A DNA stretch of 64,000 nucleotides from Salegentibacter sp. Hel_I_6 (GTDB lineage: Bacteria > Bacteroidota > Bacteroidia > Flavobacteriales > Flavobacteriaceae): assembly GCF_000745315.1 (NCBI RefSeq), contig NZ_JQNQ01000001.1, positions 1,240,001 through 1,304,000 of the forward strand, written 5' to 3'. Below are positions 1 to 7,397 of this stretch, in pieces (position 1 is the first letter of the stretch; every line of letters begins with the position of its first letter). The notes beneath the pieces are model-generated. The model saw only the letters and a program-made list of their open reading frames with translations. It was not told the origin of the DNA and did no database searches. The position numbers and the translations under genes are program-made.

Positions 1-72
1 CGTAGCTTCGCAAAGCTAAGCAATTTCATTTCCTTACTCGCCAGGCAAGATTTCAAATACGCCACAGTTTAG
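1..72 (+). CDS. Possible 3' end of an upstream gene (truncated by window)
   Basis: Frame 1 is open from the first base and stops at TAG 70-72, giving 23 residues that end in ARQDFKYATV. The other two forward frames close earlier. It could be the C-terminus of a gene that begins before the window. The stretch is too short to recognise, and an equally short minus-strand start (ATG at 29, reading MKLLSFAKL) is an alternative. Bases 73-152 hold nothing I can identify. Confidence 0.22.
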   Translation, partial: RSFAKLSNFISLLARQDFKYATV

Positions 73-152
73 ATATTTTCTCTTTCTAGGGTTCTTGAAT
101 TTGCTGTGTTTTGGTTTACTTTACAGGGAAATTAAGAATTAAAAAACCGGAT

Positions 153-1301
153 ATGTTCATCTTTATTGTTATCTGTATTTTTTATTCGGTTTTAATGCTC
201 ATGCTGCTTTACGGCTGGAAAAAGATCCCTGAATTCTCTTCGGAAAATTTACCCGCGGAAATTCGGTTTTCTATTATAATCCCTTTTAGAAATGAAGCTG
301 GAAATTTACCGATTCTATTGCATTCCCTGGCTGGGATAAATTATCCTGAATCTAAATATGAAATTATCCTGGTGAACGATGAATCTGAAGATAATTCAGC
401 GGAAATCATCGAAGAATTTCAGCATAACCTTGAAAATTTCAATTTAAAAGTTCTGGAAAACAATCGTATTTCAAATTCCCCGAAGAAAGACGCTATTGCG
501 ACCGCAATTAATGCTGCCAATTTGGAATATATCATCACTACCGATGCTGATTGCCGGGTTCCTGTAAACTGGTTAAAAAGCTATAATAATTTTATTCTTA
601 AAACCGAAAACAAACTCGTTGCCGGGCCGGTTGCTTTAAATTCTCTTCCAGCAACAAATACAAATAATAAGCGCAAAAATATCTTAAGGAATTTTGAAGA
701 GTTGGATATTTTAAGTCTTCAGGCATCCACTGCCGGAGCTTTTGGAATTGAGCAAGCTTTTATGTGTAATGGCGCAAATTTATGTTATCAAAAAAATGCT
801 TTTATAGAAGTTTCGGGGTTTTCGGGAAACGATAAAATTGCCAGCGGTGACGATGTTTTTTTACTTCAAAAATTTCAACAAAAGAAATATAAAATTGGCT
901 TTTTAAAAAGTTGGGAAGCAATTGTATATACGAAAGCTCAACAAAGTTTTGGTGATCTGGTTTCGCAACGAATTCGTTGGGCTTCTAAAGCTCCGGCCTA
1001 TAAAAGCTTATTTTCTAAATTTACCGGAATAACTGTCCTTTTAATGAATCTAAGTCTTGTGATCGCCGCCTTTTTAGTCTTCTTTCAGCTATTGCCATAC
1101 CAACCTATTTTGATCATTTTCCTCATAAAATTCAACCTGGATTTCATCCTGATCTATAGCGCAGCTAAATTTTTTCAACGAGAAACAGTTTTGCGAAGTT
1201 ATTTCTGGAGTAGCATCTTTTATCCTTTTTTTAGCACTTATGTAGCTGTTAAATCTCTATTTTCGGATTTTTACTGGAAAGGAAGACAATTTAAAAACTA
1301 G
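153..1301 (+). CDS. Glycosyltransferase family 2, membrane-bound, processive type
   Basis: Predicted inverting glycosyltransferase that moves sugar from a nucleotide-sugar donor at the inner membrane. A hydrophobic N-terminal segment (about 1-20) precedes a GT-A domain. That domain has IIIPFRNEAG at 41-50, an NDESEDNS acidic loop, the DAD metal motif at 131-133, GDD at 232-234 and the acceptor/processivity motif QRIRW at 272-276. At least two hydrophobic segments follow (about 291-365). The set matches the cellulose-synthase-like branch of GT2. I start at ATG 153; the frame extends 14 codons upstream only through a TTG. The YciI gene begins 2 bases after the stop, so the two are probably cotranscribed. 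The sugar and product cannot be read from the sequence. Confidence 0.88.
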   Translation: MFIFIVICIFYSVLMLMLLYGWKKIPEFSSENLPAEIRFSIIIPFRNEAGNLPILLHSLAGINYPESKYEIILVNDESEDNSAEIIEEFQHNLENFNLKVLENNRISNSPKKDAIATAINAANLEYIITTDADCRVPVNWLKSYNNFILKTENKLVAGPVALNSLPATNTNNKRKNILRNFEELDILSLQASTAGAFGIEQAFMCNGANLCYQKNAFIEVSGFSGNDKIASGDDVFLLQKFQQKKYKIGFLKSWEAIVYTKAQQSFGDLVSQRIRWASKAPAYKSLFSKFTGITVLLMNLSLVIAAFLVFFQLLPYQPILIIFLIKFNLDFILIYSAAKFFQRETVLRSYFWSSIFYPFFSTYVAVKSLFSDFYWKGRQFKN

Positions 1302-1303
1302 AG

Positions 1304-1579
1304 ATGCATTATTATATTTTAGAGTATGTAACGGGAGAGAATTACCTTGAAGAAAGGATGAAATTTCGTAAAGAACACTTAAATCACGCAACCGAGTATT
1401 TTAATGAAGGCTATCTTAAACTTGGCGGTGCAATAGATTCGGCTAACGAAGCTGTACTTGTTTTTAAAGCGGATAGCGATAAAATTGCGAAAACTTTTGC
1501 CGAAAACGATCCGTATGTGAAAAACGGACTGGTAAAAGCCTGGACGGTGAAAAAGTGGAATGTAGTGATTGGGAATTAA
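1304..1579 (+). CDS. YciI family protein
   Basis: A 91-residue protein of the YciI fold, a ferredoxin-like alpha/beta barrel half that usually dimerises. Typical features are the YILEYV opening strand, the RKEHLNHATEYFNEG helix with its conserved His, the LGGAI strand, the DPYVKNGL segment and a terminal KAWTVKKWNVV strand. Enzymatic roles are proven only for a few members, so no reaction is assigned. It follows the glycosyltransferase stop by 2 bases. Its 3' end overlaps the convergent hicB stop by 4 bases, so both genes end on the same TTAA. Confidence 0.85.
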   Translation: MHYYILEYVTGENYLEERMKFRKEHLNHATEYFNEGYLKLGGAIDSANEAVLVFKADSDKIAKTFAENDPYVKNGLVKAWTVKKWNVVIGN

Positions 1580-1980
1580 ATTGATACAGAAAGAAGATCT
1601 TCACCTAATTCGTGAATAGCTTTTTCTATTCTTCTTGCCCTTTCTTCTGAAGCATTTGCTTTTCCACTGGCATATTGTCTCATGAGCGAAGGATTGATAC
1701 CGGATTTTTCGGCGATAGCAGAAATTTTTATTGGAAGAAGTTTGAAAAATGAAGCTATATCCAGCCTATATTCGAATTCAGTTAACCCTTTAATTTCATT
1801 TAACCATTCTTCATTAAGATCTTCTGCTACTTCTTTATAATCTTCAAACGCGACTTTGAGATTTTGTTTTAATTCATCTAATGAATTTCCAAAAGCACTT
1901 ACTCCGCCCGGGAGGTTTTGAGTACTTCCCCAATAAGTCCCATCTTCGGCCTTTTCAACATACACACTAATCTTTTTCAT
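1576..1980 (-). CDS. hicB: HicB-type antitoxin
   Basis: Antitoxin partner of the HicA mRNA interferase. The N-terminal half (about 1-55) has the degenerate RNase-H-like HicB fold, with VYVEKAEDGTYWGSTQNLPG followed by the SLDELKQNL helix. The C-terminal half (about 80-125) is a helix-turn-helix, AEKSGINPSLMRQYASGK, with an ASEERARRIEKAI helix. The antitoxin should therefore bind the operators upstream of hicA and autorepress. It lies 6 bases after hicA in the usual toxin-first order. At 134 residues it is normal for the HTH-bearing HicB class. Confidence 0.9.
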   Translation of the reverse strand: MKKISVYVEKAEDGTYWGSTQNLPGGVSAFGNSLDELKQNLKVAFEDYKEVAEDLNEEWLNEIKGLTEFEYRLDIASFFKLLPIKISAIAEKSGINPSLMRQYASGKANASEERARRIEKAIHELGEDLLSVSI

Positions 1981-1986
1981 TTTAAT

Positions 1987-2169
1987 TTATTTAATTCCGG
2001 CTTGTTTTAAAATTGAATTCACCGTTCCCTTAGGAAGATCCTTTTTCGGATGCGGAATGGTAACAATTCCTTTCTTTTTGGGATGCTTAAAATGATGGTG
2101 GCTTCCTTTTGTTCTTACGAGGTACCAACCATCCTTTTTAATTGTTCTAATTAGGGAAACCGAATTCAC
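1987..2169 (-). CDS. hicA: HicA-type mRNA interferase toxin
   Basis: A 60-residue double-stranded-RNA-binding-fold toxin that cleaves mRNA when HicB is lost. Seen in the sequence: LIRTIKKDGWYLVRTKGSHH, with the catalytic His in the GSHHHF motif (24-26), then VTIPHPKKDLPKGTVNSILK and QAGIK. This is the canonical HicA layout, full length and without visible damage. The start is GTG at 2169, and no in-frame ATG fits the family's N-terminus. It is first in the hicAB operon, with two palindromes 12-43 bp upstream. Confidence 0.92.
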   Translation of the reverse strand: MNSVSLIRTIKKDGWYLVRTKGSHHHFKHPKKKGIVTIPHPKKDLPKGTVNSILKQAGIK

Positions 2170-2180
2170 ATTTTAAATTT

Positions 2181-2212
2181 ATAACAAAAATGTTATATAA
2201 CAAAACTGTTAG
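2181..2212 (-). promoter_or_regulatory. Tandem palindromic operators of hicAB
   Basis: Two abutting 16-bp palindromes: ATAACA-AAAA-TGTTAT (2181-2196, perfect 6-bp arms) and ATAACA-AAAC-TGTTAG (2197-2212, one mismatch). They are centred 16 bp apart and end 12 bp upstream of the hicA start. Position, spacing and the HTH in HicB make them the likely autoregulatory operators. Binding by HicB is inferred. Confidence 0.75.
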
Positions 2213-2223
2213 GTCTCGAGTTA

Positions 2224-2697
2224 TTACTCAGCTTTAATCAAAATAGGCATTTTAAACACGGTAGAAACCGGTACGCCGCGTTTACTGGCGGGATAAATTT
2301 TTGGTAAAGAATCTATACTTTGATCCAGCCACATTCGCAATTCAGGAAGTTGATTATTTAATGTAGAATCAATTTTAACCGAATCTATTTCGGGCCGGCC
2401 CGAACTATTTATTTCAAGATAGAGATAAAGCGTATCGTCTATAGATTCTGTAACTACGGGTTGTTGTTTAGAAAGGTAAGCGTAAATATTTTGGGCTACT
2501 TCCCTCTCAAAACATTCACGAGCGGCAAGTAGTTCGGTTTCATTCTGGCAATCTTCAAAAGCGGGGTATTCGTCTACCTCTTTCCAGTTTAGTGTTCGGG
2601 ATTCTAACTCCAATACTTCTTCTGAAGAGATTTTTTTGGTCTCAAAATTACAGGAGAAAATAAGAAATGTAACAAACAGAAGTAAAGCTCTTTTCAT
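2224..2697 (-). CDS. Lipoprotein with TonB C-terminal-like domain
   Basis: The preferred start is ATG 2697, giving MKRALLLFVTFLIFSCNF, a clear lipoprotein signal with lipobox FSC. The open frame extends 9 codons further but would spoil the signal. The mature part carries YPAFEDCQNE, then a helix, then LYLYLEINSSGRPEIDSVKI and a basic turn before a final strand. This is the pattern of flavobacterial TonB C-terminal-like domains (compare the FEGC region of the M56 protein at 4360-5817). It lacks a Pro-rich linker and an N-terminal TM anchor, so it is not a classical TonB. The role is unknown. An ExbD-like pseudogene lies just upstream. Confidence 0.65.
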   Translation of the reverse strand: MKRALLLFVTFLIFSCNFETKKISSEEVLELESRTLNWKEVDEYPAFEDCQNETELLAARECFEREVAQNIYAYLSKQQPVVTESIDDTLYLYLEINSSGRPEIDSVKIDSTLNNQLPELRMWLDQSIDSLPKIYPASKRGVPVSTVFKMPILIKAE

Positions 2698-2765
2698 TGG
2701 CAAACGCACTTGGACTTTGAGCAAAAGTAATGAAATTTAAGTGAAAGTTATGTCGGGATAAAAAG

Positions 2766-3164
2766 CTAGTTTTCTATGGCTTTAAGATTTAGCGACTTTA
2801 TTTCCTGCTGCCAGTTTTCGTTATCCATTTCAACATCAGAATATCTTCAAATATTTTCTGGTGGTGATTATTCCAGATTAATAACCCGCCAACATTTTAC
2901 GATTTACATCCATGATAAATCCGTGTTGCAGATTTTTATCACCATATATATATTAAAAATTACGCTGTCGTATTTTAGGGCCGGCTGATTATACACCAGT
3001 TCTTTTACTTCAGTTGAAAGCTCATTAAACTTAAGCTGTTGATCTTCTAAGTAAAAATTTTTTAGGCATCAACAAATACATTTACTTCAAAAGCTTGTTG
3101 GGAAAACCCTTGTATTAGCAAGGAGAAAAAGACTGAAGAGAAGTATAGTTGTTTTAAATCTCAT
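2766..3164 (-). pseudogene. Decayed ExbD-like periplasmic protein gene
   Basis: The minus strand holds one protein broken across frames. An ATG at 3164 opens a signal peptide (MRFKTTILLFSLFLLANT). A shift leads to QGFSQQAFEVNVFVDA. A second leads to NFYLEDQQLKFNELSTEVKE and VYNQPALKYDSVIFNIY. A third, at an AT-repeat, leads to YGDKNLQHGFIMDVNRKMLA, ending at an in-frame stop. A final frame gives MDNENWQQEIKSLNLKAIEN and a stop at 2766. The middle resembles the ExbD/TolR periplasmic domain. At least three frameshifts and one stop make a functional product implausible. Confidence 0.7.
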
Positions 3165-3221
3165 AGGTGTTAAATTAAAGTTCTCTCAATATTTCCTAAC
3201 GCTCGATGTGGGGAAATTAAA

Positions 3222-4367
3222 TTAGTTCTCCGCTAAATGCATCTTTTTCTTCAAATCACTAATCCTGGTTTTTGCACGATAAAGCATCCCATCGTTTCCA
3301 ATACTTTCATATTTATTAAAATAAGCCCGATAGTAGCCTATCGCGGTTTCGTCATCTGCAAAGTAATTATCGGCTGCCACAGCGCGTTCATACATGGCAC
3401 GTTCATTATCGGGATTTTCTTCCAGGGCTTTATTAAAATAATCCAGCGCATCTTTATGCTTTTCCTGCATTTTATAGGTTAGTCCTAAGCTCAAATATTC
3501 GGCATCCACCGGTTGCTTCTTTATAAGAATAGACATTAATAAATGGGTTTCAGATTTATCTAAATCGCCGGTTAAGGCATACAATTTACCCAGGGTGTAA
3601 TGCGTCGCTGAATTTTTATCTTCAAAATTAAGAGCTTCATTATACATTTCAATAGCTTTCAAATAATCTCCATCCTGGTAATATGCAAATCCGATTTTAG
3701 TATAGATAAATTCGGAATCCTGGCCAATTTGGATCAATTTCTTATAAGGAGGAATAGCTTCCCGATATAATTTTAAGGAAGAATAAGTTTGGGCGAGAAT
3801 AGAAAGTAAAGATGGATTATTTGCATTTGCTCGCAAACCCTGCTTGCTGTAATGCTCGGCCATAGTGTACTGTCTATTTCTTAATTTATCTTTTGCGATT
3901 TTGTAAAGCGCTCCCTGGTGCGTCGTATCCAGTATCATGGTATGCATAAAATAACCCATTGCCGTGCTATCTTTTAGCTTTTCCCTGATTAAGCCCTGCT
4001 GAAATTTAAAATTGGCATTTTCAGGATATTTTTCGGTTAGCTCTTTAAAAACACTATCTGCAGCTTTTAGTTTTCCGGTTTTCACCAATAACTCTCCATA
4101 ATCCACCGCGGTTAAAACACGATCGGGATTTTCATCTAAAACCTTTTTATAGTTATCCAGTGCGATTTCAGGCTGCCGATTAGCCGCGTAATTCTTCGCA
4201 AGTTTTAGATATACCTTATCTGTCTTTGGAGCTATTTCCTGCAGTTTGCCTATTGCCTCAGCATATTCTCCCACGGCATACAAACTATCAGAAACCGCCA
4301 AGGCCGAAGTTTGAGCTTCGGCTTTGAAGGCTAACATTAAAATGGTTATAAAACTTATTCTACTCAC
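3222..4367 (-). CDS. Secreted tetratricopeptide-repeat protein
   Basis: 381 residues: a signal peptide (about 1-18, ending AEA-Q), then roughly ten TPR units from residue 25 to 365. Clear examples are YAEAIGKLQE, EIALDNYKKVLDENPDRVLT, YLKAIEMYNEALNFEDKNSA and HKDALDYFNKALEENPDNER. TPRs are protein-binding scaffolds, here probably periplasmic. The start overlaps the M56 gene by 8 bases, so it is the third gene of the blaI-M56-TPR operon and likely serves the same signalling pathway. No catalytic motif is visible. Confidence 0.88.
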   Translation of the reverse strand: MSRISFITILMLAFKAEAQTSALAVSDSLYAVGEYAEAIGKLQEIAPKTDKVYLKLAKNYAANRQPEIALDNYKKVLDENPDRVLTAVDYGELLVKTGKLKAADSVFKELTEKYPENANFKFQQGLIREKLKDSTAMGYFMHTMILDTTHQGALYKIAKDKLRNRQYTMAEHYSKQGLRANANNPSLLSILAQTYSSLKLYREAIPPYKKLIQIGQDSEFIYTKIGFAYYQDGDYLKAIEMYNEALNFEDKNSATHYTLGKLYALTGDLDKSETHLLMSILIKKQPVDAEYLSLGLTYKMQEKHKDALDYFNKALEENPDNERAMYERAVAADNYFADDETAIGYYRAYFNKYESIGNDGMLYRAKTRISDLKKKMHLAEN

Positions 4368-5817
4368 TTTCTCCCATTTGAAAAACTATTGGTAATGAAT
4401 ACATTACGCTAATTTCTTTACCATCCTGCTTGCCTGGTTGCATTTTAGGAAGTTCAGAAATAACTCTTATACCTTCCTCCTGTAACGCTGGATGCGAAGC
4501 TCGCGCTCTTACATCTACAACTTCTCCGGTTTCATCTATCCTAAATTGGGTAATTACGCGATTCACTCCCTTAAGGTTTAATTCTTTTCCTAGATTGGTG
4601 TTGAAATTTGTGTTTACAAATTGAGAAATTTTGCTCGACATACATTCCTTTCTTTCCTGGTTAGAATTTAAACCTTCACAACCTTCAAAAATGGGTACTT
4701 CTTCGATTACTGCAAAGGGAACAGCGTTTGAATTATCTCCAGAGTCTGCTGATTTTTCAAAAGGTGGCAGTGGCGGCGGAGTTGGACGATCTTCATTATC
4801 CATTACTACTTTCATTATTTCGAATAACTCTTCTTTCTCTTCAAGCGATAATTCTTTACCATCCTGGACAGCCAATTTAATTTCGGTCAATTGCTGATAG
4901 ATCGGTTCTTCTTTTTCTATTCCTTCTCTATCATCTGAACATGACACATACGTAAGCATCATAAAAAGTAAGGGGAGTACAAAAAGGTACTTAACTTTTG
5001 CGATTGTTTTTGATCTTGATTTTTGTAACATAATAATTCGTTTTTTGATTAATGAATGATTAAAAAATTGATTGATGAATGAAATATTTTGCGTGTTAAA
5101 CGCGGTGTTAAGCAACTGTTCATAATAGCTGCGTTTGGTTGTGGTTTTCACCACGTTTGCATCGGCGATGAACTCGTGCAAAGTGGCAATCCTGCTTTGG
5201 TAGATATATACCAGCGGATTAAACCAAAATAAGATCTTTAAAGCTTCAAAAAACACCAGGTCCAGGCTGTGTTTTTGCTTAACATGAACCAGTTCGTGTG
5301 ATAAAATTTGTTGCTTTTCAGCTTCAGATAATTTATCGCCCAAAAACACGGTTTTAAAAAAAGTACAGGCAATATTTGAATTCGGAACTTCAATAATTCT
5401 AAGCTCTTTATCTTCTGAAATTCTTCGGAAACGAAATAAATGATTTAAATTCTGATACTTTTTTAGCAATAGAATTAAACTAAGCGCTACTCCTGAAATA
5501 TAGGTGACTAACCACCAGTTTATTTGTAAACCCTGCTCTTGAGCGATATTCACGGCGGGCAACTGTTGAATATTTTCAGGTTCACCGCCAATATAAACTT
5601 CCGGAAGCCAAACCTGCGAAAGGGCCGAGATGGATTCTGCCGGCACCAAAGCCGATAAACTTTCGAATTTCAGCATAGGTAGTAAAAGCGAAACCAGCGG
5701 TGTCACTAACAAATACCAGCGATTTATTGTGAAAAATGTCTCTTTTTTTAGTAGTAGTTCATACATCAGTAAAAAACCGAGTTGGAACACAACTACCTGA
5801 AGTATATACGCTAACAT
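4360..5817 (-). CDS. BlaR1-like M56 membrane metallopeptidase with TonB C-terminal domain
   Basis: Membrane sensor-peptidase expected to inactivate the adjacent BlaI repressor by proteolysis. TM segments lie at about 3-22, 33-50, 101-118 and near 270-290. The zinc motif HELVH is at 174-178 with a third ligand in HEFIADA (Glu215), both on the cytosolic loop as in BlaR1. The region after about 290 starts at a Cys and is presumed periplasmic. It has a charged linker, a PPPLPP stretch and, from about 385, a TonB-like domain (VPIFEGCEGL, ITQFRIDETGEVVDV). There is no penicillin-binding sensor domain, so the stimulus is not a beta-lactam by analogy. The start shares TAATG with the blaI stop. Confidence 0.9.
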   Translation of the reverse strand: MLAYILQVVVFQLGFLLMYELLLKKETFFTINRWYLLVTPLVSLLLPMLKFESLSALVPAESISALSQVWLPEVYIGGEPENIQQLPAVNIAQEQGLQINWWLVTYISGVALSLILLLKKYQNLNHLFRFRRISEDKELRIIEVPNSNIACTFFKTVFLGDKLSEAEKQQILSHELVHVKQKHSLDLVFFEALKILFWFNPLVYIYQSRIATLHEFIADANVVKTTTKRSYYEQLLNTAFNTQNISFINQFFNHSLIKKRIIMLQKSRSKTIAKVKYLFVLPLLFMMLTYVSCSDDREGIEKEEPIYQQLTEIKLAVQDGKELSLEEKEELFEIMKVVMDNEDRPTPPPLPPFEKSADSGDNSNAVPFAVIEEVPIFEGCEGLNSNQERKECMSSKISQFVNTNFNTNLGKELNLKGVNRVITQFRIDETGEVVDVRARASHPALQEEGIRVISELPKMQPGKQDGKEISVMYSLPIVFQMGESE

Positions 5818-6179
5818 TATTGTTCTTTTTTGTTTATTTCCTTTAAAATTGACTCTAAATCTTTGGTATCCATATCGTTCTTTTTCATAAAAAAGGAAAC
5901 CATACTTTTAAAGGAGCCGTTAAAATAATTGTTCATCAATTTATTGATGCTTTGATTGCTGTAGGTTTCCCGCGCCAAAAGCGGAAAATACAAATAGCCT
6001 TTTCCTTTCTTTTCGTGGTCTACAAAACCTTTATCTTCCAGGATCCTCACAATAGTAGAAACCGTATTATAAGCCGGTTTTGGCTCCGGCATTTCTTCTA
6101 TAATGGAAGCGACATTGGCTTTCTCCAGTTTCCAGAGAATTTGCATAATCTCTTCTTCGGCTTTGGTTAGTTGTTTCAT
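5817..6179 (-). CDS. blaI: BlaI/MecI/CopY-family repressor
   Basis: A 120-residue winged-helix repressor. The N-terminus LTKAEEEIMQILWKLEKANV, the recognition region KPAYNTVSTIVRILEDKGFV and the wing KKGKGYLYFPL are diagnostic. The C-terminal helices dimerise and carry the site usually cut by the partner M56 peptidase. It is the first gene of the operon with the M56 protein (1-base overlap) and the TPR protein. Two tandem palindromes about 200 bp upstream (6381-6416) are the best operator candidates. The gap between them and the start is filled by palindromic repeats. Confidence 0.92.
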   Translation of the reverse strand: MKQLTKAEEEIMQILWKLEKANVASIIEEMPEPKPAYNTVSTIVRILEDKGFVDHEKKGKGYLYFPLLARETYSNQSINKLMNNYFNGSFKSMVSFFMKKNDMDTKDLESILKEINKKEQ

Positions 6180-6189
6180 AATTAATTTT

Positions 6190-6256
6190 TGTCATTTCCG
6201 TGCAGGCGGAAATCTTTTATTATATTCATTTGTCACTCCCATGCAGGCGGAAATCT
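6190..6256. repeat. Two copies of a short palindromic intergenic repeat
   Basis: Two copies of GTCA-[6 nt]-TGCAGGCGGAAATC lie 41 bp apart (6190-6213 and about 6231-6254). The first can fold as TTTCCG-TGCAGG-CGGAAA. This is the type of short REP-like hairpin scattered through many bacterial genomes. They sit in the blaI 5' leader. Confidence 0.7.
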
Positions 6257-6281
6257 ATATCCAAACCTTTTATTCTTATTA

Positions 6282-6354
6282 CACGTCAAGCTGAATTTAT
6301 TTCAGCCCCAGGATGAATTGAAACTAGATCCTGAAACAAGTTCAGGATGACGTG
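6282..6354. repeat. REP-like palindrome of the CTGAA-TTCAG family
   Basis: A 73-bp palindromic unit with ends CACGTCA and TGACGTG. Each half carries its own inverted repeat (CTGAATTTATTTCAG and CCTGAAACAAGTTCAGG). The same core recurs at about 42326-42435 and 48583-48662, with decayed copies at 17875-17929 and 31697-31750. It forms a strong cruciform or hairpin and lies within the presumed blaI leader. Confidence 0.8.
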
Positions 6355-6380
6355 AAATTCAAATTCAATACTGCTAATAT

Positions 6381-6416
6381 AAACTAACATTTTAGTTTAA
6401 CCTAATAATTTAGTTA
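6381..6416. promoter_or_regulatory. Tandem palindromes, likely BlaI operators, between divergent genes
   Basis: AAACTAA-CATT-TTAGTTT (6381-6398) is perfect with 7-bp arms. It is followed directly by AACCTAA-TAAT-TTAGTTA (6399-6416, 5 of 7 arm positions matching). The centres are 18 bp apart. The second overlaps the expected -33 region of the DUF456 promoter (-7 TATCTTTG at 6438-6445). The first is well placed to cover a leftward blaI promoter. BlaI as the ligand is inferred from context. Confidence 0.55.
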
Positions 6417-6470
6417 AAAATTTCTTCGGAATTAATCTATCTTTGAAAAGCAATTTATACTAACACGTAT

Positions 6471-6968
6471 ATGGACTTAATATTATTTGGAATTGGAGCG
6501 GTTTTAATGATCCTTGGAATCCTGGGAAGTTTTTTACCGGTTTTGCCCGGTGTACCGCTTAGTTGGGTGGGCTTACTCCTACTCTACCTGGCGCCATCGG
6601 TGCCAATGAACTACTGGGTTTTAGGAATTGCTTTTGTTCTCGCCGCAATAATTTATGCTCTGCAACTTATTATCCCGGCAATGGGAACAAAAAAATACGG
6701 TGGCAGTAAAGCGGGAATGTGGGGCGCTACTATTGGATTGATTATTGGGATTTTTGTCCCAATTCCGCTGGGAATAATTATAGGGGCTTTTGCCGGTGCT
6801 TTTATTGGAGAGATAATCAACAAATCTGATTCTAAATCGGCATTGCGGGCGGCTTATGGATCTTTTATTGGCCTACTTGCTTCTACTTTTATGGAGATGG
6901 TGGTAGCAGTAGGGTTTTTAATTTTCTTTAGCTATAAAGCCTGGGAGTTTCGGGAGTTGATATTTTAA
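6471..6968 (+). CDS. DUF456 family integral membrane protein
   Basis: A 165-residue, almost entirely hydrophobic protein with about four to five TM segments. Gly-rich motifs typical of DUF456 are visible: LGSFLPVLPGVPLSWVGLL, AMGTKKYGGSKAGMWGA and PLGIIIGAFAGAFIGE. The function of the family is not established. It is transcribed divergently from blaI, with a Bacteroidota -7 element TATCTTTG at 6438-6445. The tandem palindromes sit over its -33 region, which suggests control by the same repressor (inference). A terminal-inverted-repeat element lies just after the stop. Confidence 0.88.
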   Translation: MDLILFGIGAVLMILGILGSFLPVLPGVPLSWVGLLLLYLAPSVPMNYWVLGIAFVLAAIIYALQLIIPAMGTKKYGGSKAGMWGATIGLIIGIFVPIPLGIIIGAFAGAFIGEIINKSDSKSALRAAYGSFIGLLASTFMEMVVAVGFLIFFSYKAWEFRELIF

Positions 6969-6971
6969 AAA

Positions 6972-7063
6972 AGAGACTGCCTAAAAATAGTTCGGGCTTC
7001 AAATAGGATAAATTGAGATGAGCCCAAAAGAATTGTAACACTTTTTATTTTCAAACAGTCTCT
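6972..7063. repeat. MITE-like palindromic element A between convergent genes
   Basis: The ends are AGAGACTG (6972-6979) and CAGTCTCT (7056-7063). The inverted repeat extends to 17 bp with three transitions (AGAGACTGCCTAAAAAT versus its partner AGAGACTGTTTGAAAAT). An inner GGGCT/AGCCC hairpin is present. It shares its ends with elements B (42306-42455) and C (48558-48690). It lies between the DUF456 and hpf stops and could also terminate transcription in both directions. Confidence 0.6.
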
Positions 7064-7072
7064 GCAAGCATC

Positions 7073-7372
7073 TTAATGTGCTGCGAAAACAGCTTTTCGT
7101 TTTTTGAGCTGCTGTTCCAGTTCGAAGACGGTTTTTTTTATGGCTAATTCAAAACTTTCTTCTGTAGAGGAAGCAAAAATCCTTGGTCCGGGCGCACTGA
7201 GCTCGATCTCACAAATCTTTGATTTTCCCGTAGGGTCATTTTCCTCTTTAAAGTAAACTTCGGCTCTTATGAGCCAGTCATATTTTTCTGATAGTTTATT
7301 TAAGCTTTCTGATACAAATTGAGTTAAAGCTTCACTTCCTTTTGTTTTTATAAATTGAATATTAATGAGCAT
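7073..7372 (-). CDS. hpf: Ribosome hibernation promoting factor, short form
   Basis: A 99-residue protein of the HPF/RaiA beta-alpha-beta-beta-beta-alpha fold. It binds the 30S decoding site and dimerises or silences ribosomes in stationary phase or energy stress. Visible features: INIQFIKTKGSEALTQFVSE, LNKLSEKYDWLIRAEVYFKE, ICEIELSAPGPRIFASSTEE and FELAIKKTVFELEQQLKKRK. It lacks the C-terminal dimerisation domain of long HPF. The promoter carries a TGAC-N4-GTCA box exactly 23 bp before the -7 element TAATTTTG, an arrangement shared with three other stress promoters in this window. Confidence 0.9.
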   Translation of the reverse strand: MLINIQFIKTKGSEALTQFVSESLNKLSEKYDWLIRAEVYFKEENDPTGKSKICEIELSAPGPRIFASSTEESFELAIKKTVFELEQQLKKRKAVFAAH

Positions 7373-7397
7373 AATAGTTGTGGTTTTTATGATTACT

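Noticed and set aside
2776..2988. A 70-codon plus-strand ORF
   Set aside because: It is the antisense shadow of the ExbD-like pseudogene, with no family features and no promoter.
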